A stretch of 64,000 bases of DNA from assembly GCA_013423325.1 (NCBI GenBank), contig BLJB01000200.1, positions 1-64,000 on the forward strand, read 5' to 3'. The notes beneath the pieces were generated by a model that worked only from the letters and a program-made list of their open reading frames with translations, did not search any database and was not told where the DNA came from. Both the position numbers and the translations under genes were made by a program. This stretch comes from Usnea hakonensis. Its lineage: Eukaryota > Ascomycota > Lecanoromycetes > Lecanorales > Parmeliaceae. Of this stretch, positions 47,905 to 59,886 are shown piece by piece; the stretch's first letter is position 1, and each line of letters begins with the position of its first letter.

Positions 47905-49219
47905 ATTGAAGACGAATCGATGAAAAGCGAGCTGTCAGACGGCGAGTTTGAAGTACACAAAGATGGGAGGGAAACTTCGGAAGCGATGACACGGGAATAG
48001 GGCATGGTTTAAGCCTCCAAGCAAGCCACGGCGCAAGCGAAGCGTAATTGGGAAATCTGGGGATACGTAGAAGCAATCCAGAGTCAATCTTTTCCCCGAA
48101 TGGATCGGTAAAACAGCGAGGGTATGCATGTGGGCCGTTATGGATGTGGGACCTGAACGTTTCATATGCGCGTGCAGTTCCGGAGATGCTGAGAGGTGGG
48201 TAGGTACATCAGTTAGGTGAGAATGGTACATCGTTTACGTGGAAATGATGCTGGCGTTGGGTTGCATCTCGGGAGCAAGGATTGAATGGGTTGCTGCTAA
48301 TCTAGATGTGGTCATAATGCCCGTTGAAAAGAAGGCAGAATGAGGTCGAGGAGAAGAGCGGGAAGAAAAGATGTGCTGAACATTGGTGGTGATTGGATGA
48401 GAAGAATTTTTATATAGCCGCCATTGGCGCGGCTGGAGATCTGTCCCGTTAGCTCACTTTAAGCCAATTGCCTGGCAGTTGGTAATCTTGCGAAAACAAC
48501 AAATGAGCAAGGGCCCCAGCAACCACAGACAGGATGCATCTACGTATCTGCTTTTCTTCCTTCTTCCCGCCAATAATCACTACTATCTCATGACGCCTGT
48601 CACGAATCACGATCTCGATTGGACCCTGGGCTAATCGTTCAAGCCAACAAACATAAACCAGGATAAAACCAAGGTTGCAATTTCCCTTCCCGAGGCTGCC
48701 CCTCTCCTTCCTCCTCACTAAGGTGGCACTACCATTTCCCTACAAGGTTATATAAGCACTACCGAGGAAGCCTGAAGTGCCGTGGAAAAGCAATCTCTAC
48801 CTACCTATCAACCCATTTCCCCACCTAAGATTTAGCGCGTAAAGCCCCTCGGGCCATATGATCGCGTCGCCCAGTAATGATGGCAGAGCAAGCTGAGAAA
48901 AATAGAATGGTATTATTGTTTGTACTACTGGCCGTTGAGACTCTTAGGGTCCCCCGCTAGGAAGTTTCAGAACGTGTTGGGTAGGACCTACGCTTGTTGC
49001 TGGGATGTTCATGAGAAAAAAGTTCACAGAGAATAAAATTAATATTCATCCAACCTGTACGCCAAACATGAATCGCAACCATCCAAGTGAAAGCACCAGT
49101 TGTCAGGGAACCCGAAATCGCCCTCGGGTGGAGGAACAAATCATCAGCCCCTCCGTACCAAACATCCACTGTATGTAGCCTCTGCCTGTGGTCTTCGAAT
49201 ATGTTCTCAATACACCCCT
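47905..49219. other. Intergenic, nothing recognised
   Basis: Holds the SAT4 gene promoter and the 3' UTR of the MFS gene. Short ORFs only. Confidence 0.5.
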
Positions 49220-51206
49220 CTAAGCATCTTTCTTCTCGGCCTCGTTGCTTGGCACGCCATCATCGCTATCAGTAACCCCACGCGCCTCCTCATCCCTTCT
49301 CTTGTCCTGCTGAATGTCCGGCGCTGGTGCAAAGTGACTTTTGGCCCTAATCTTCTTACCGTAAAGAAGAAACAAAATCGGCAGGGGCACTAATACCAGA
49401 GCTACGCAACCCAATAGCGTAGCCGCCCATTGTATGCCCATTCCATTGAACATGTAGGTCGCAAACAGAGGGAAAACAGCACCGAATCCAGATCGGAGGA
49501 ACGTGTTTGCTGCAAGGGCGGAGGCGGCGAACATGAGATAGGCGTCGACAATATAGTTAAGCAACGAGAGGAAAATGGTGAAGATACCGAACCCAGTAAA
49601 GAGACCCGAAAGGGTAGGCACAATCCATGGGATTTTGTCGCCCTCGAATCCAGTCCATCCGAACCAGAAGAGTCCGCCTGCGAAAAGAACCCCCCCAACC
49701 ACCGAAATGGGAAGACGCCATTCTGGTACAGGAATGTTGTTATTCGCTTCGAGTTTACGAGCATATGCCGGACTTTGAATGACCACAACAATGAAAGCAA
49801 TAATCTCTCCAGCCACCATACCAAAATAACAGAGACCACCTACACCTTCATTGAAACCGTACTGGCCCTGAAAGACGAGGGCGTAAGCTGTTAAGAAAAG
49901 GTAAAGCAGACCGTAGATGAAAGACATGTAGAGGGTGATGAGCAATACGATGGGCTCTTGGAAAAGGATCCGCATCGGACGTGAGACGTTTTTGGTTATC
50001 AATTCTTTGAAGTCAACTTCGATTTCCTCTTGTTTAGCATGGATACCCCAATTCTTCGTGGCACGGCGTAGTTCTCTAGCCTTGTTGACTAGTATGATTG
50101 GTGGGTAGGTCTCTGGCAGGAAAATGAGGATGAGAGCGAACGCGGAGAAGCCCATGATGGCCGAGATGTACTCAGTCCACCTCCAGCCAAGGTAGGAGAT
50201 GGTAATGAAGCCACCGATGAACGGGGCAAGTAGTGGACCCATGAAGACGGTTGCTGAGAAGACTGCGACTGCTAAGCCACGGGTTTTGTTGCTGAACATA
50301 TCCGCGAACGCTGCTGCAACAACAGCCAGAGGGCATGAGCCAAACAAGCCGTCGAAAAACCGACAGATCATGACCGTTTGAACGTCCTCTGCTGCAGCGA
50401 CGCCAATAGCGAACACCGAGAAGCCGAATGCGGCGATGACAAGAGGCAAACGTCGGCCATAGAGTTCGGACCTAACGGCACGTCAGTCAGCCCTACGAAA
50501 TCTAATGTTGCTAATGATAGAGGGCCACTTACATCGGCGCCCACATGATGGGGCCAAATGCATAGCCCAGCACGAAGAGCGAGGTTCCCAGAGTTCCAAC
50601 CTCCTCTCCGACATGAAAGGTTTTCACGACACCTGAGATCCCGGCGGAGAAGATACTGCTACCCATTGTGGCTGCGAGTGCGTCAAACGCAAGTATGGCG
50701 CCGATAAGGAGCTTCCGGTTCATTGGCCAATTCTGGGCATGCCTTGGATCGTCAAAACCATCAAACTCGACGACGTACTCCTCCATGGCTGGCAACATTG
50801 GAGGGTACGGCTTGCCGGCCCCCATGGCTGGGATTTCCTTTTGGGTTGATTTTCTGGACTTGACGGCACCAACGGTTCCCGAGTGCTGGGTTCGATGGGT
50901 CTCAATTCGATTAAGAGCGTCTGGATGAGATTCTTGGTGGTTGATGCGATTGGTGTCTGTTCGGCTCATATTGGCAGTCCGGATTGCTTCCAAGTGTACC
51001 GAAGAGGAGGAAGAGGATGAGGCAACAGAAGAGTTTGAGGTCCGATCATTGCCATTGGCTGGCATTGACCGATGTAAAGCTTCCTTTTCTTCCGGGCTGA
51101 GTCGGTGATACTGCTGATAGAAGGTGTCATTTGGGTCCCAATTTGAGAAGCGGCGTGGGGATGCATCGCGCTCATCGCGGAGTATGTCCGCATCTTCTCT
51201 GTTCAT
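49220..51206 (-). CDS. MFS transporter, DHA1 (drug:H+ antiporter) type
   Basis: Minus-strand exons 51206-50533 and 50471-49220 (641 aa), with a 61-nt intron (GTAAGT donor, CTGAC branch, TTAG acceptor). About 150 cytosolic N-terminal residues are polar and Ser-rich with a run of Ser. They end in FDDPRHAQNWPMNRK, the usual lead-in of fungal DHA1 transporters. Twelve membrane spans follow, including PMSELYGRRLPLV (loop 2-3 motif A), CRFFDGLFGSCPLAVV, and GPLLAPFIGGF (motif C of antiporters). A central cytosolic loop precedes the second half. The C-terminal tail is charged. Related proteins export azoles, cycloheximide, polyamines or mycophenolic-type compounds. The substrate cannot be told from sequence, and no biosynthetic cluster surrounds it. 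Confidence 0.92.
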
Positions 51207-51458
51207 CTTTGGATTCTGGATATATGATGAGTCTTTTTTTTTTTCTTTCTCAAGCTATTCTTTCGTTAAGCATATACATAAAGTATGTATAGAAGAGACT
51301 CAGAGAGGGAAGTAGTATGTATTGGTGGGTTAGAATGATAACAATACGGCACAACCGAGGCTTGTTTGGTGGGGTGGCGGGGAAGTTTAGATTCGGATAG
51401 TTCGGATACGACGCGCCACATTATTCCTAACTAGGTTTAGTCTCGAGTTCAATACCTT
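51207..51458. promoter_or_regulatory. Promoter/leader of the MFS gene
   Basis: Immediate upstream sequence of the transporter, including a 12-nt T run near 51,235. No specific binding site was identified. Confidence 0.35.
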
Positions 51459-51570
51459 ATGTTGCATGACAGCCATGGGCTATCGATATTCATGCCATGG
51501 ATATCTATAATATCCATAGCTGTCATATTATGGCCATGGATATTGGTAAGCCATGGATGACACGCAACAT
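51459..51570. mobile_element. Inverted-repeat (MITE-like) element, copy B
   Basis: A 112-bp element with 20-bp imperfect terminal inverted repeats (left atgttgcatgacagccatgg; complement of the right end atgttgcgtgtcatccatgg; 17 of 20 match). It contains internal palindromes around ccatggatat. The left half is clearly homologous, in inverted orientation, to copy A at 20,604-20,831. Non-coding; no transposase. Confidence 0.7.
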
Positions 51571-52159
51571 TTACATTGCATCTAATCGGAGGTACTCGTA
51601 CATCCAATACTTCCAGTCTTCTTGCTTCAAAACGCCCTAGATGATAGCCCGAGGTGGCTTTTCACTTCTTGCCGGCTCATTTGCATTGATCACTCTTTCT
51701 GTACGACCGGTCAGCTTGGAAACCCGTGGGTGCCAAGTGTGGCATCAGCGTCCAAGCATCTCGCACCTCCTTCTGCAGCATCCCCAAAAGAGAGAGACCA
51801 AAGTTGTCATTTCCATGTTTTTATTACTGCCGTTACCAAGTCCGTTTAACACGCGCCTAAAATCTTTGAGAACCTGATATGGGCTCCCTAGGGGAGAGGT
51901 GATTGGGTCCGCGACGATTTGATGACATCCATCATAGAGTCCCCATCGAGGAGATCGAGGAGACACTCGCTATGATCTGACGCAAATATCTTCTCATAGG
52001 TAGGGAATTGGATGAGGGGAGCCCAGACAGCACTTACGGGGGCTTCCCCACCTGAACAGCTCCGTTTACGATCGCAGCACATGATCTCAATACATACATT
52101 ACGCACTCCAAGAAACTTTAGATTTGTCGATCAAGCTTATTACCTGATGCTAATACACC
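51571..52159. other. Intergenic, nothing recognised
   Basis: About 590 bp between copy B of the inverted-repeat element and the 3' end of the secreted-protein gene. No coding sequence with recognisable features. Confidence 0.45.
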
Positions 52160-52889
52160 CTACTCGGCCGAAATTGATGTATTCATGACTGTGACATTCG
52201 AAAGCGTCTGTATCCCAAAGGTATTCGGGACGTCCTGTATAGTGCTCAATTTCCCAGCCTCCCACCTCTTGATCGCCTTCGAAAAAGGGAGAATTTTTTT
52301 GGTCGATAGGGAAGGTAGGTGAACGCTGCCGTATGCTTCGAAGATCAAAACCACATACGCTCCAGACATCACCACGAATAGCCGAGCTTCGCCTTGCATT
52401 ATGTTATATCTGTCTGCGATCTTCATATCAACTCCCGGATCAAGGTAGCCGTGGTATACACCAATTCTTCTGTCGTAACGATAATCGTACCAAAATTCGA
52501 CCGTGGCCGAGTAATCACTGTCTACTTCGCCCTTGACCTTTACCAACAAGATTAGCGTTATCTCCAAAACCATTGTCATTCATTCGAGCTGTTTGGCATA
52601 CAAGGAAGTAAACTGCATCTCCTTGCCCGGGAATATCGATTGTATTCTCGAACGCTATATTCTCTTTGATGTACCCAGATGTGCTATTGAGGGCAAGTGC
52701 ATTAGGACCATTGATTCCATCAGTAGAAAGACTAGCGTCTCTCTTGTGAAGCAAGTTCCTCGAGGGATTGGACAAGCGTTTCACGTGTTGGGCTGCGATG
52801 TTGACCGGATCTTCTGGGATGGCAACGTGGGGGAATGCGAAGGCTGGTAGAAGACACAGTAGATTCGATAAAACAATGAAGAGCAGCAT
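52160..52889 (-). CDS. Small secreted protein of unknown function
   Basis: Minus-strand exons 52889-52602 and 52537-52160 (221 aa). The 64-nt intron has donor GTATGC, a gctaatc branch site and an AAG acceptor; without it the frame breaks. N-terminal signal peptide MLLFIVLSNLLCLLPAFAF. A Lys-Arg at HKRDAS (about residue 50) could be a Kex2 site separating a propeptide. The mature part has no cysteine and is rich in Tyr and Val, with alternating hydrophobic residues (YSATVEFWYDYRYDRR, ARLFVVMSGAYVVLIFEAYG) that suggest a beta-sandwich-like fold. I recognise no family. It may be an effector or extracellular carbohydrate-binding protein; that is speculation. Confidence 0.6.
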
Positions 52890-54034
52890 GATGGCAGATG
52901 TGAGAGTGTCACCTCTGGCTAGCAGACATTTCCTTGCAGTGAGCGTGACAAGTCGAAAATCGAGCCATCGGTCGTATATAGAGCGACCCTTGGACTATGC
53001 AGAAATGGAGCACGGGGGTGTATGCGCGAAGGAACAAAGCAGACGGCAAAAGCGACTCGGATAGTTGTTGTGAAACAGGTGCACAGCCTCGCGCTGTGCG
53101 ATTTCATAAGCGCTATCCCTGTGCTTGGATTACCAGTAATAAAGTAGGTAAAAATTTCTTACGAGCCTTTGCACTTGACCAAATCATCAATGAGCCTATA
53201 CGCTGACAAGTACTTACACTTTCGCGTAAGCGAGCTGTAGAGCCATAAATTAGGCGACTAGCGATTTGCCGCCTTTAGTCTACTTCAGAAGATGCGTCTC
53301 CTTGACCATATTTAAGACAAATAAGACAAATAACAAAGCGTCATGAGAAAGAAGCGTTGTGACTCGTGGGGAGAGCGGTAACCGAGGTATGAGCATCCTG
53401 AGGTTCTGCTTGAACAAGAAAAGATTTGAGTCGGCCACCCAGGTTCTTTATTCGGTGGCTTCCATTAGTCTGATAGGCGAACGTATGTGAACTCGAGGTC
53501 GGTAGCCCAAGGCTAATCACCAAATTACGATCTCCCTACATCTGGATTTCGCCATTATTTCAGTCGTCTTGATAGTGAGTAGATCCGCACAAGGAGCTGC
53601 TATCAGAGATATGGTAGACAATGTTAAATCCAAGACTCTAGATACCAAGATGCGGATCACGCCAGAGATCAGCACTGATTGGTTTAAGGCAGCAAAAACA
53701 ATCGAGATCGTCCAATAGCCCATCGTTGTGGCCGGCTAGCACCGACCTCAAGTTCGTTTCCAAAAAAAAACATCCGTGCCAGGCGGACGCTGAGTCCACC
53801 ACCGCATGTCGCGAGTGAAATAAAAACATCATTGCGCATCGGCAAGCGCAAAATTTCCCTAGGCCCAAACGTCAATCTTATTCCGCGAGCTCCGGGAGGT
53901 AGCTCCGCAGTCAAATTTCCCTAATTTTTTTTTATATTGCGAGCAGGCCTCCACGCTTGCATAAACGCTGTGATTTCACGAGAATCATCCCATGTGAATT
54001 CCTCATACAATTTCAAGTCTTGAAGCATTTGAAG
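52890..54034. promoter_or_regulatory. Shared upstream region of two divergent secreted-protein genes
   Basis: About 1.1 kb separates the starts of two small secreted-protein genes on opposite strands. No gene seen inside. A bidirectional promoter is possible but not shown by any motif I can name. Confidence 0.35.
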
Positions 54035-54725
54035 ATGTTTCTCCCTGAACCTACTTCATGGCTCCTTTTCTTCTCCCTGCTGTACTGGGAGTGTGCGCTC
54101 GGTGCAAACCTACCTCATGGTAGCCTAAATGAGCGTTATTCTGTGGCAAAAGCCCAGAACCAGCCAGAGCCACGGTATCTGATCCAGCTTTATGCTTAAT
54201 GATACAACTTTGACATAGCTAATTCTGACCTCAAGTGCCAACGCCATTGCAGCCAATCCAGGCACAGTTCTCGTCTCACCTTCGGATGCGGCCAAATCAG
54301 TCGGCATCCACATCCATTCACTGACACGTCCCATCCTTCCCCAAGCCGTTGGACAATGCCTCATCCAAGCCCTGTTCACCGCATACAACGACTATGGGTT
54401 GACACCCTCCGCCGCCTCCAACAACTTCCACCACAGCGTTTCGTCTCGTGCGCCGAATTTCAATGTCCAATTAGAAATGACGCCCACTGCGCACCAGACG
54501 ACAGGCGATTATGTATTTACAAACCGCCGGGTTGTGGAGACGCTGTCGCTGCTGGGATTTGAATACTCGAACCAGCAAAATGCGAGCAGTATGGTGGAGT
54601 ACACTTTCGACGTCGTGATTGATGTCTGGCAGCAGCCCGAGGTCGTCATTGCCAGAGGATCCGTGAGGAACATACAAGACCCGGACTCTCCAACGGCCAG
54701 CACGATCCCCAAGATTAGTAGATAA
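54035..54725 (+). CDS. Small secreted protein of unknown function
   Basis: Exons 54035-54174 and 54236-54725 (209 aa). The 61-nt intron (donor GTATCT, acceptor TCAAG) makes the sum exactly divisible by three. A signal peptide is likely at residues 1-24 (hydrophobic WLLFFSLLYW, cleavage near ALGA). The mature protein has LVSPSDAAKSVGIHIHS, then QCLIQALFTAYNDYG, an amphipathic FNVQLEMTP strand and a Tyr/Val-rich C-terminal half (MVEYTFDVVIDVWQQPE). Few cysteines are present, so it is not a typical Cys-rich effector. I recognise no family. Confidence 0.6.
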
Positions 54726-57099
54726 GTCGGAGTTGGAAGGCGCAATGGATGTGGCGTAGGGGTGATGCCTCTCTGTAGGCTCTTGCTTTGAAAATTACAG
54801 GAATGTGAGGTTCGGGGGGACGATCAAGCACATCAAAGCATGGCTATTGCCAACGATGATTCATTCGAATTCAGAGCGCTGCTTTGATAGTCTTTCAGCT
54901 ACATGCATGCTTCTCGTCTACCGTACATACAAAGCAATACTTTCGGCCGCGTTTGATGACCGAATGACTACTATCGTAAACAGCTGTTGCAGTAACCCAC
55001 GATGAGAAAGATTCAAGACGGCTGTGTCTCAAGCTTAGACCAGATATTCCCCCGATAGCCGCAAGAAAGGCGGCTCAAAATGGTGGGATTGATTGACTTT
55101 AATGATCCGTTCTGATCTGGGTCGGTGATTGGTGGAGCTTATCATGTCTTGGGGCTGTACAACACAAAGGACTTTACTTAAGTACGTTAGGTAATCAAAT
55201 ATCTAAAGGTAAAGTACAACATATATGCTCGATACAAGGCATCACCAGCGCCTCAGGCTCCACCGTTAGATCACCCATCATCCGCATCATTCCTGTTTCG
55301 GTCCACTTCTTCCGTTGAAGACTCACCAACGGGCGTCCCCAATATTCCTCGACGCAAAGTTCGAACACCTCCTAACATCGTCGCCACTAAAGCTAGTTGG
55401 CTCGGGCGGTTCAAGCCTGATAAGCCCACCACCATGTTTCAGAGTGACAACTTATAAGCCGGCTCTAGACGACGCATATTACAAGTGTACGCAATTTCAG
55501 AGTTGGAGCTCTCAAATATAGCCTTTCGCGGTGAATAGTACCCTTCGTCGGCTACTGCGGCTCTTTGTTGGCCTTCAGCTTACCCCTCTCCGCTCTCGAA
55601 ACAGGATACGCAAACCAAATCGTCGCCAATCACGGCTCACCAAGTTTCTCAGAATCCCGGTCTAAATGTTCTTATCAGTGTTCCAATAATCCTGGCTCCA
55701 CATTCGGCATCTCGTGTGTTCAAAAAGATCATCGACCCGGACTACATAACCAACCGTGCGATGAAGCTATCATGGCATTACTATGCTCTTCTTCCCTCTT
55801 CGCCCGTCCCTTTGTCTCCTCTCCAATCCAAAAAGTGACCGACACCAACATGGCCCTCTAAGTCAGAAAATGCTGTGGTCTCACTATCTACGTGAACAAG
55901 CCAGTGCACAAATAATTCAAGTCATTTTTCTAGGCGTTGCCATTCAACCCCGGTATACCCGCACAGAAGCTAAGTCAGGCTCCCATTTTCAGGGTGCCAA
56001 GACTGCCGCATAGCAGAGATCAAACCGCCGCGCGATTGGGCAAAGTCTCTATACTTTGCTCTCGGCCACTGCTGCGGCTCGCGGCAGACACCAACGTTCG
56101 CCAGATACAGCTCAGCCCCACCACGACTACCGTCATGAACGTTATTGCCGCCATCAATACTCTCACTCGCGGTGAACGGGGACAAACATTGTGCCGTCTC
56201 CATTTCTCTTTATCGTGCTGAGCATGCGGTTTTTCAGCACCCTTTGACCCTCTCAGCTCATAGCCCAGGTCAAAAAGGCTCGTCTCAAACGCGCGCATCA
56301 GTCATCGACAATCCGTTATCTCCCACCATGACTGGTATCGTGGCCGATTGCAACAGCCCTCATATCACCATTTGCATTTCACTCTCTGACTTCTTCCCAG
56401 CTTATGCCTTTCTAATCTACCTACACTCAATTCACGCTTCAGACCTCAATCGATTCGAAAAGATGAAGATCGGCAATTCAGATAACGATAGTAGCACTCA
56501 AGACTTGATTACCGAGTAACACAATGCTGCATTATACACGATCACAACCATCGTTGCTCGTAAAATCGAGTTCGAGGTTCGATTTACTTAAATACCCGGA
56601 ACGGCGAGTCATGGCTCCGCGCACATAAATCGCCAATAACTTTCCATCATTTCCCTCCAGAGAAGCAATTGGATTCGTCTGCATAGCTCCTGAATACACG
56701 TAGCTCAGATCTTTTAGATTTATAACTTATACGTAATGTAGTATACACCTTCCACCCAACATCATCCAAGTTCTTCCCCAAGCCTACGTAACCCCGACCA
56801 TTCATAAACTACAAGCCCACCAACCCAGCTCTTCCAACAGTCTTACCCAGCATCCTCATCCCAACACTACACCAGCGCCCAGAGCTCCCACTCTCAAATC
56901 TTCTCAAACGATCTCCTAAGCACGTAGAGTACGCTATCTGTCAGCCAGGAAAGTCCAAAACAGCACCCCAAAACACATCACATAACCACGAACCAGCCAT
57001 GAATCCTCGCTCATGAACCAACCCCAAGAAAGCCAGTATGTTAGGAAGAGCGAGAGGAAAGCCATGGCGCGACATTTGCCTTGCCTTCTCTGTTATCGA
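54726..57099. other. Gene-poor stretch with a possible membrane-protein relic
   Basis: No intact gene. Between about 55,580 and 55,950, frames in plausible order read ETGYANQIVANH, then PGLNVLISVPIILAPHSASR, then QIIQVIFLGVAIQ. This faintly recalls RTA1-type lipid-transport proteins, but frames are broken and the resemblance is weak. The rest shows only short ORFs. Confidence 0.25.
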
Positions 57100-57620
57100 T
57101 CCCATCCACACCCCCCTCCACTCCTCCCCTCACAACACCCCACCCCCCTCCACTCCCCCATCCCTTCCTTCCTTCCTTCCCTTCTCACGCGATACCCCTC
57201 GCACCAAGCCCCAAAAAGACGAGAAAAGAAGTCACTAGCACAGATCTTAGGCAAAAACCATGACTGCATGATCGATAGATGATGGGGATAAGGTAATAAT
57301 ATTCGTTCGGAGAGTTAGTTGGATGGGTTGGGGATTGGATTGGGTTTAGAGGGGGGGTTCTAGATGGGTATGGAGGGGGGGGAAAGGTGAGGTGAGGGGG
57401 GGTTGAGGGCGGTGGTAGAAAGGATGGAGGGGGGCTGGTTGGGTGGTGGGTGGGGATTGGATGTGTGGGGGGTGGGTGCTTTGAGGGAGTGAGGGAGGAG
57501 AGGATGGTTAGGAGGGGGTTAGATGTGAGAGGAAGTGGCGTGGTTATTGGGTGGATGGATGAGGCGAAGAATGGGGGGGTGAAGAAAGGAGGGGAGGGGT
57601 ACGATGGGCTTGGTGGGGTT
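57100..57620. repeat. C-rich block followed by G-rich block
   Basis: Plus strand is C-rich at about 57,100-57,185 and G-rich at about 57,330-57,615, the same C-then-G arrangement as in the 43-46 kb tract. ORFs crossing it are compositional artefacts. Confidence 0.6.
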
Positions 57621-58320
57621 GGGGGTACAGCAGCGGAGACAGATGATGAGAGAATGAAGCGTATCTTGCGTCAAGGCCTGCCAGGAGTCGTAAAATTTGT
57701 GTTGCACAGCAAGGTATCCAACAAGGTATGCAGAATTGGGGACATGACCATTCACACTGACGAGATGCTTGATTTAGAGCTTCACAAATGCAAATCAGCA
57801 AAAGCTCCTCTTCAGGCCTAGGTTGTTTCAAAGACACGTCTTGGACCGATATCACCAGGACATGGGTGGCTTGGGAGATTTGTCAAGAGTCGAGACTTGT
57901 TACTGTTCACCTCCAAGAGGTGATGCACAAAGCTACCCTCAGCCACCAACCTCAGACGGGGTTTAGACGGGTTGTGTTATCATTAAATTCCCATCACATT
58001 GACAGGCTGAGACAGAGATCCCTGAGATGTACGGCTTTTGGACATGGAAATGGAGGATAGGGACGCTTGGAGAAGGGGGGATCACAACGCTGTAAAAGGC
58101 TCAGAGGATTTCATGTTGAGCATTTCATGTATTTTGCCAAGTCGAGCCGCTAGTCGAATTAGCCTGACCGCTAAGCAATTATTGATAAAGCTGTAGAAAA
58201 GGAAGTGCATCCCGTCTGCAAAGGCATCGGCAGGTGCAATGCCTCAGGACGCTCCGTACTTAGGCTTAATGAAGAATGTCGCTTTCTATAGTCGCTGCTT
58301 GCATGTCTTCCTTAGGGACT
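57621..58320. other. Intergenic, 3' side of the DUF7730-like gene
   Basis: About 700 bp of ordinary composition with no recognisable coding sequence. The right end presumably carries the 3' UTR of the gene ending at 58,321. Confidence 0.45.
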
Positions 58321-59358
58321 TCATCCGCTATGGAACATGACCCGATTAGCCCCCTTCTTCATCTTTCTCTTCCTTGCAGTAGGATCCACTCCTAGTCTGC
58401 AAATCCTACCTTCTTCCAAAGCCTTGCGCTGCACACTCGCCAAGTCTGAAACTTGATCTTCGTAATGAAGGAGCGATCTCGTGACGTACCGCGACCACTC
58501 CTGCTTCTGTGGCAGAGTCCACTGTGTCATACGGTCCCATAGAGCCATCCCGAAAACCATGTTATACCGGCCATAATCGTCCCAGAGGATAACCGTGGCA
58601 ACTGCCAAGTCTAATTTTTCTGCCTGTAAGATAGTCTCCAGCAACAGTTCCTGAGCCGGCAACCCATACGAAACATCCCCCCGAATCGGATCATGATGAA
58701 GCCGGATGCCGACGTGTAGTCGGCTTAAACCTTTTAGAGATGAATTAAGGGTCTCAAATCCGTTTTCCCATTCCCATGTCCCTCGTAAGTAGTGTTTATT
58801 AATGGAAATGGCTACGTCCACTTGAACACTGCGGATGATGTCTAGACTTCGCCGTGGTGTTTTGAGGCAAAATTCACTCAACACGATGGATGAGCTGAAT
58901 GAGAATGTGTTGGTAGAGTAGATGACGGACTTCGACTCCAGGTACATTTGTCGACAGCAGGCAAGGACACTGAACTTGGTGGTCTTCTCCCAACCCCGAG
59001 AGTTAGAATAGTGAAGCGCCCAGCAGCACCCGTGACGGTTTTTCGAGTTGTGATCGTTATAAATAGCGTCTGAGATGTCAAACATAGTTTGGGCCTCCTC
59101 TTCTGAGTGTTCTGCCGAGCAGAGGCTGTGTGCTAGTCCACGCTTTTTCTTGATGTGAATGATTTCCCCTCCGCAAACTAGCTCGTAAACTAGAGTCTTT
59201 AGCTCTAAGGGTAGTTGTAAGAACGGCGACTTGGCATTATGCTGAGCTTTCATTTCATTGTCTTGAGCTTGAATGTCTCTCTTGAACTCCAGTTTGGCAT
59301 ATCTCTGTGCCGGCACTTCAGAACTGATCTTGTGGCGACTTGTCACTAGATCATCCAT
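58321..59358 (-). CDS. DUF7730-like (F-box-like) fungal protein
   Basis: Single exon, 345 aa from ATG 59358. After a charged N-terminus comes FLQLPLELKTLVYELVCGGEIIHI, the start of a domain common in large fungal paralogue families. HYSN, LACCRQMYLESK and VIYSTNTFSFSS follow, then a C-terminal alpha/beta region (IIRSVQVDVAIS, LSRLHVGIRL). The first motif resembles an F-box helix, but role and partners are unknown for the family. The frame is open upstream without an ATG, so an additional upstream exon is possible. The C-terminal end is basic (ARKRKMKKGANR). Confidence 0.75.
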   Translation of the reverse strand: MDDLVTSRHKISSEVPAQRYAKLEFKRDIQAQDNEMKAQHNAKSPFLQLPLELKTLVYELVCGGEIIHIKKKRGLAHSLCSAEHSEEEAQTMFDISDAIYNDHNSKNRHGCCWALHYSNSRGWEKTTKFSVLACCRQMYLESKSVIYSTNTFSFSSSIVLSEFCLKTPRRSLDIIRSVQVDVAISINKHYLRGTWEWENGFETLNSSLKGLSRLHVGIRLHHDPIRGDVSYGLPAQELLLETILQAEKLDLAVATVILWDDYGRYNMVFGMALWDRMTQWTLPQKQEWSRYVTRSLLHYEDQVSDLASVQRKALEEGRICRLGVDPTARKRKMKKGANRVMFHSG

Positions 59359-59886
59359 CTTTACCGCGTCATTCCTTGCCCAGATCTGGCTTTTGGTTAA
59401 AATGGCAGTGTACTCTGACGGTTTGGTGTCAAATGATTTGTGCTGTGATAAGAATGTTTTATGGCTCGGCTCGGCGCTCGCACCCACCGGAAGCTACTTT
59501 ATACACTAGTCCAATTTCGTCTAGTCATCCACGGTACCTAGCCTCAGAGGATCAGACATGTGTACCTTAAAGCACAAGCATGTTCTCATGCATTCTTCAG
59601 CCTCAATCCGCTAGCCAGCAATTCATGAATCAATTCGTTAAATCTTGCACCAAAGAAGACGCAAGAAATGTATATTCCTGCGACCAAGGAGACTAGCGTC
59701 GCTAAAAATAGTTTAGATCCATCGTCCTGGCCTTCAGGCAGTCATGTTCCGCATCTCAGCTTTCTTCGACACCTAATCAGCAATGAGACTACCAAGGCTA
59801 CAGTATCCAGTGCCCCAAAACATCTTTCGAGCAATTCACCCACATTTCGACTTATCACTTGGAATCAATCGCCATTCCACACCATA
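59359..59886. other. Divergent promoter region
   Basis: Short intergenic region between the DUF7730-like gene and the TLDc gene; no coding sequence recognised. Confidence 0.4.

Noticed and set aside
52538..52601. Frameshift in the small secreted protein gene
   Set aside because: The apparent frame change is explained by a normal 64-nt intron with GTATGC donor, gctaatc branch site and AAG acceptor.
55560..56230. RTA1-family gene
   Set aside because: Only faint motif-like fragments in different frames; not enough for a confident pseudogene call.
57450..57821. Gly-rich 123-residue ORF
   Set aside because: Its first half comes from the G-rich block; the remainder has no recognised feature.
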